Positions 61,840-64,000 of a stretch of DNA of 64,000 nucleotides are shown piece by piece. The notes below the pieces were generated by a model. It ran no database searches, had not been told where the DNA came from, and saw nothing but the letters and a program-made list of their open reading frames with translations. Numbering within the stretch: position 1 is the stretch's first letter; each line of letters opens with the position of its first letter. This DNA is from Halococcus saccharolyticus DSM 5350 (GTDB lineage Archaea; Halobacteriota; Halobacteria; Halobacteriales; Halococcaceae). The position numbers and the translations under genes are program-made. Location: NCBI RefSeq assembly GCF_000336915.1, contig NZ_AOMD01000021.1:1-64000 (forward strand). The letters are read 5' to 3'.

Positions 61840-62397
61840 ATGAAAGATACGGCGGATTTATTCCGCTGGCGGGAAATCGTCCGTGGTATGGACGCCGCCG
61901 GTCGTTCGGAGCAGTGGGTCGAAAACCAGCTCGGGAGGCTGACCGACGAGTACGATTCGTCGTCGGTCCACCAGACGAGCTGGGCGGTGTCGGCGGAGCG
62001 CTACGAGCGGATCGCGGGCGTCGCGGCCAACGAACGCGCCGCGGCGGGGGTTCGCGTCACGAACGCCGACGACGAGGTGCTGTTGGTGCGCGACCGACGC
62101 GATGAATGGGCCGCCCCACGGGGGCGGGTCGAGCCCGACGAATCGCTCGAAACCGGAGCCATCCGGAACGTGCGCGAGGCAACTGGCGTCGAGTGTGCGA
62201 TCGAGGACGTCGAACGGATCTCGATCGTCGGCGTCGGCGACGAGACCGACCGCGACCGCTCTTCGATCTACTGCCTCGTGGTGCTGTTCGCCGGCTCGTG
62301 TGGCCCCGACGAACGCGTCGATCCCGCCGAGACGCCGGTCCGGTGGCGACGGAGCCGGCCGACCGACGGCCTCGATCCGGGCGTGCTCGCGATCTGA
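61840..62397 (+). CDS. NUDIX-fold protein with degenerate catalytic box
   Basis: This 185-aa protein has a haloarchaeal N-terminal helical domain (FRWREIVRGMDAAGRSEQWVENQL) and a NUDIX fold. The NUDIX box near residue 97 reads GRVEPDESLETGAIRNVREATG: the RE of REUxEE is RN and the second E of EE is A, so two metal-binding acidic residues are missing. It may be non-catalytic and ligand-sensing. The ATG at 61840 was chosen; one eight codons earlier is possible. Confidence 0.8.
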   Translation: MKDTADLFRWREIVRGMDAAGRSEQWVENQLGRLTDEYDSSSVHQTSWAVSAERYERIAGVAANERAAAGVRVTNADDEVLLVRDRRDEWAAPRGRVEPDESLETGAIRNVREATGVECAIEDVERISIVGVGDETDRDRSSIYCLVVLFAGSCGPDERVDPAETPVRWRRSRPTDGLDPGVLAI

Positions 62398-62487
62398 CCA
62401 CGAACAGTTCGTTTTTCTCCACAGCTGGACCAGCGGACGGCGGACCGACGGACAGATACATACTCACGGGGCGCGAACCTCAAGCCG

Positions 62488-63246
62488 ATGCTTCGATCGG
62501 TCGCCGGGCTGCTCGCGTGGGTGGTCTCGGTCGTGCTGCGGCTCGCGTTCGTGGTCGCGATAATCGGGCTCGCCGCCGGGTTCGCGTTCGGTGGGGGCGA
62601 TCTTCCGACCTCGGTCGCCGAGCTGGGCGACGACGTGGGCGGGGTCGCCGACGCTGCCGCCGACGGCGTCAGCGAACTCGGTGGCGTCGGCGGGGTGAGT
62701 GGTGTCGACGGTGCGGACGCCGCCGACAACGTGAGCGTCCCCTCGATTCCGGAGTCCGACGCCAGCGAGCTCAACGGCACTCGGGTCGAGTATCTCGTCC
62801 ACCAGGAGGTCAACGAGGAGCGCGTCGAGCACAACCGTTCGAAACTCGCGTTCGACACCGAACTCCGCCCGGTCGCCCGGTATCACAGCGCCGATATGGC
62901 GAACCGAAGCTACTTCGCCCACGTCGGCCCGGACGGCGAGACGCTTGGCGATCGGTACGCGAAGTTCAACTACCAGTGTCGCGTCCCCACGAGCGGATTC
63001 AAGTACGCGACCGGCGGCGAGAACATCCTCTACACCTACTACGACGCACCGGTCAGGATGAACGACCGGTCGGTCAACTACGACACGCCCGAGGAGCTCG
63101 CCCAGGGGATCGTGAACGGCTGGATGAACTCCACGAGCCATCGGGAGAACCTTCTCAAACCCTACTGGCGACAGGAGGCGATCGGGGTGTACGTCCAACA
63201 GACCGACGGCCAGACCCGAGTGTACGCCACCCAGAACTTCTGTTGA
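62488..63246 (+). CDS. CAP-domain (SCP/PR1-like) exported protein
   Basis: This 252-aa protein has an N-terminal membrane segment (residues 7-33, LLAWVVSVVLRLAFVVAII) and an acidic, Asp/Gly/Val-rich linker. The C-terminal CAP domain is from about residue 100. Family signatures are HQEVNEERVEHNRSKLAF, ARYHSADMANRSYFAHVGPDG, ATGGENIL and WMNSTSHRENLL, with the His/Glu site intact. It is likely held at the cell surface; substrates of archaeal CAP proteins are unknown. Confidence 0.9.
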   Translation: MLRSVAGLLAWVVSVVLRLAFVVAIIGLAAGFAFGGGDLPTSVAELGDDVGGVADAAADGVSELGGVGGVSGVDGADAADNVSVPSIPESDASELNGTRVEYLVHQEVNEERVEHNRSKLAFDTELRPVARYHSADMANRSYFAHVGPDGETLGDRYAKFNYQCRVPTSGFKYATGGENILYTYYDAPVRMNDRSVNYDTPEELAQGIVNGWMNSTSHRENLLKPYWRQEAIGVYVQQTDGQTRVYATQNFC

Positions 63247-63247
63247 G

Positions 63248-64000
63248 TCAGGCGTCGTCCGAACCGTCGGGTCGTGAATGCGACTCCCAAAAGTTCGCGA
63301 GCTGTGAGTCGAGGAACATCGGCGTCATCGTGGTCCATTCCTCGCGTTCCTCGGCCGGGAGGTACTCGTGGACCGATCGCGGCGCATCGGAGGTATAGCG
63401 CTCGTCGAGAAACGCCCGGACGCCGACCTCCTCGGGGCCCCGGATGACCCGGCCGATGGCCTGCCGCGCGCGCCGGACTGCGGGCACGGTGAGCGCGTAC
63501 TCGAAGGCCTTGTCCTCCCCGAACGCCGCGCCGTAGGCCCGCCGCACGGCGCGAATCCGCGGTGAGGCGACGTTCACGAGCGGGACGCCGACGACCGCGC
63601 ACGCGCTCAGTTTCGCGCCGTCGTAGTCTACACCTTCGGTCAGTGTCCCGCGCGTCGAGGTGACGAGCACCTTCCCGCCACCGGCGAAGAAGTCGCGCTT
63701 CAGTGCCTCGGTCGTCTCGGCGCTCGACGGCTCGTCGATCAGGACGGGTTTCTCGACCGACTCGCGAAGGCGATCCGCCGCCCACGCCGCCTCGCGGTAG
63801 CTCGGCAGACAGACCAGCACGTTGCCCGGGCTTCGTGCGATCTCCCGGAGCGCGTAGGCGTAGGTTTCGCGGACCTCGTTCCCCGAGTCGGGCGGACCGC
63901 GGTTCCGCGCGGTGAACGCCGGTACGTCGACGATCCAGCTCGCGCGGTTTTCCGCGGGGAAGGTCAGATCGTACGTCCGCTCGGCGATCGGGCGCTCGGT
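63248..64000 (-). CDS. ATP-dependent helicase, XPD/Rad3-like (N-terminal part outside window)
   Basis: This is the C-terminal 250 residues of a superfamily 2 helicase; the frame is open to the window edge. Motif V appears as STRGTLTEGVDYDG and motif VI as QAIGRVIRGPEEVG, both typical for XPD/DinG-type helicases. The region VPAFTARNRG and FENRA-type segments precede a Walker-B-distal motif LVCLPSYREA. The function is probably DNA repair or recombination. It converges on the CAP gene with a one-base gap between stop codons. Confidence 0.85.
   Translation of the reverse strand, partial: TERPIAERTYDLTFPAENRASWIVDVPAFTARNRGPPDSGNEVRETYAYALREIARSPGNVLVCLPSYREAAWAADRLRESVEKPVLIDEPSSAETTEALKRDFFAGGGKVLVTSTRGTLTEGVDYDGAKLSACAVVGVPLVNVASPRIRAVRRAYGAAFGEDKAFEYALTVPAVRRARQAIGRVIRGPEEVGVRAFLDERYTSDAPRSVHEYLPAEEREEWTTMTPMFLDSQLANFWESHSRPDGSDDA

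Overview
The window is from a haloarchaeon (class Halobacteria). It is GC-rich, its proteins are strongly acidic (Asp/Glu-rich), and most genes start 25-30 bases downstream of a TATA-like box, as expected for leaderless haloarchaeal transcripts. Lineage markers include the intron-containing tRNA-Trp, paired proteasome subunits with RNase P proteins, a fused FolC-FolP enzyme, AglB, the HEWD and rubrerythrin-like micro-proteins and PGF-type surface anchoring. The genus cannot be fixed from the sequence alone.

Layout. 1-4.5 kb: the 3' end of HPr, enzyme I and the three-gene PTS-dependent dihydroxyacetone kinase (dhaKLM). 4.5-9.2 kb: small conserved proteins, proteasome beta, a DUF555 protein, a HTH-CBS regulator and a surface protein, separated by three intergenic regions packed with hairpins and GCGGT motifs that form a repeat family. 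9.3-11.7 kb: a Tat lipoprotein resembling DyP peroxidases and an AT-rich patch with an HD phosphohydrolase. 11.7-18.8 kb: purM, hyuAB, an M50-like protease and a TraB protein. 19.2-22.7 kb: a thioesterase, micro-proteins, a PRC-barrel protein and a TrkA-DHH fusion. 22.8-24.5 kb: tRNA-Lys with an AT-rich gene converging on it that fuses an Mrr-type nuclease to a catalytically degenerate MCM helicase. 24.6-28.2 kb: guaB, small membrane and zinc-ribbon proteins and a GNAT enzyme. 28.3-33.4 kb: tRNA-Trp with its intron and downstream 3'-end copies, DinB, a DUF420 protein, a permease and a uracil-DNA glycosylase. 33.6-36.6 kb: a minus-strand operon of RNA-binding protein, Rnp3, methyltransferase, Rnp2 and proteasome alpha. 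36.7-43 kb: NUDIX, MOSC, membrane and hypothetical proteins, an MFS exporter and pyrBI. 43.2-48.6 kb: AglB overlapping a DUF368 flippase-family gene, then GfcR. 49.2-55.9 kb: a cluster resembling the bacterial ebo cluster. 56-64 kb: FolCP, a Thr/Pro-rich tethered protein, an S9 peptidase, a degenerate NUDIX protein, a CAP protein and the C-terminal part of an XPD-like helicase.

Working together. HPr and enzyme I would feed phosphate from PEP through DhaM to DhaL/DhaK and so phosphorylate dihydroxyacetone. AglB and the DUF368 protein plausibly cooperate in the dolichol-phosphate cycle of N-glycosylation. In the ebo-like cluster, inositol-phosphate synthase, two sugar isomerases, a TatD hydrolase, a UbiA prenyltransferase and a phosphodiesterase look like one pathway that builds and attaches a polar cyclitol or sugar unit to a prenyl carrier, but the product is unknown.

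Most notable candidates: the Mrr-pseudo-MCM fusion beside tRNA-Lys, the ebo-like cluster with inositol-phosphate synthase, the AglB-DUF368 pair, the sequon-dense AglB tail, and the intergenic hairpin repeat family.
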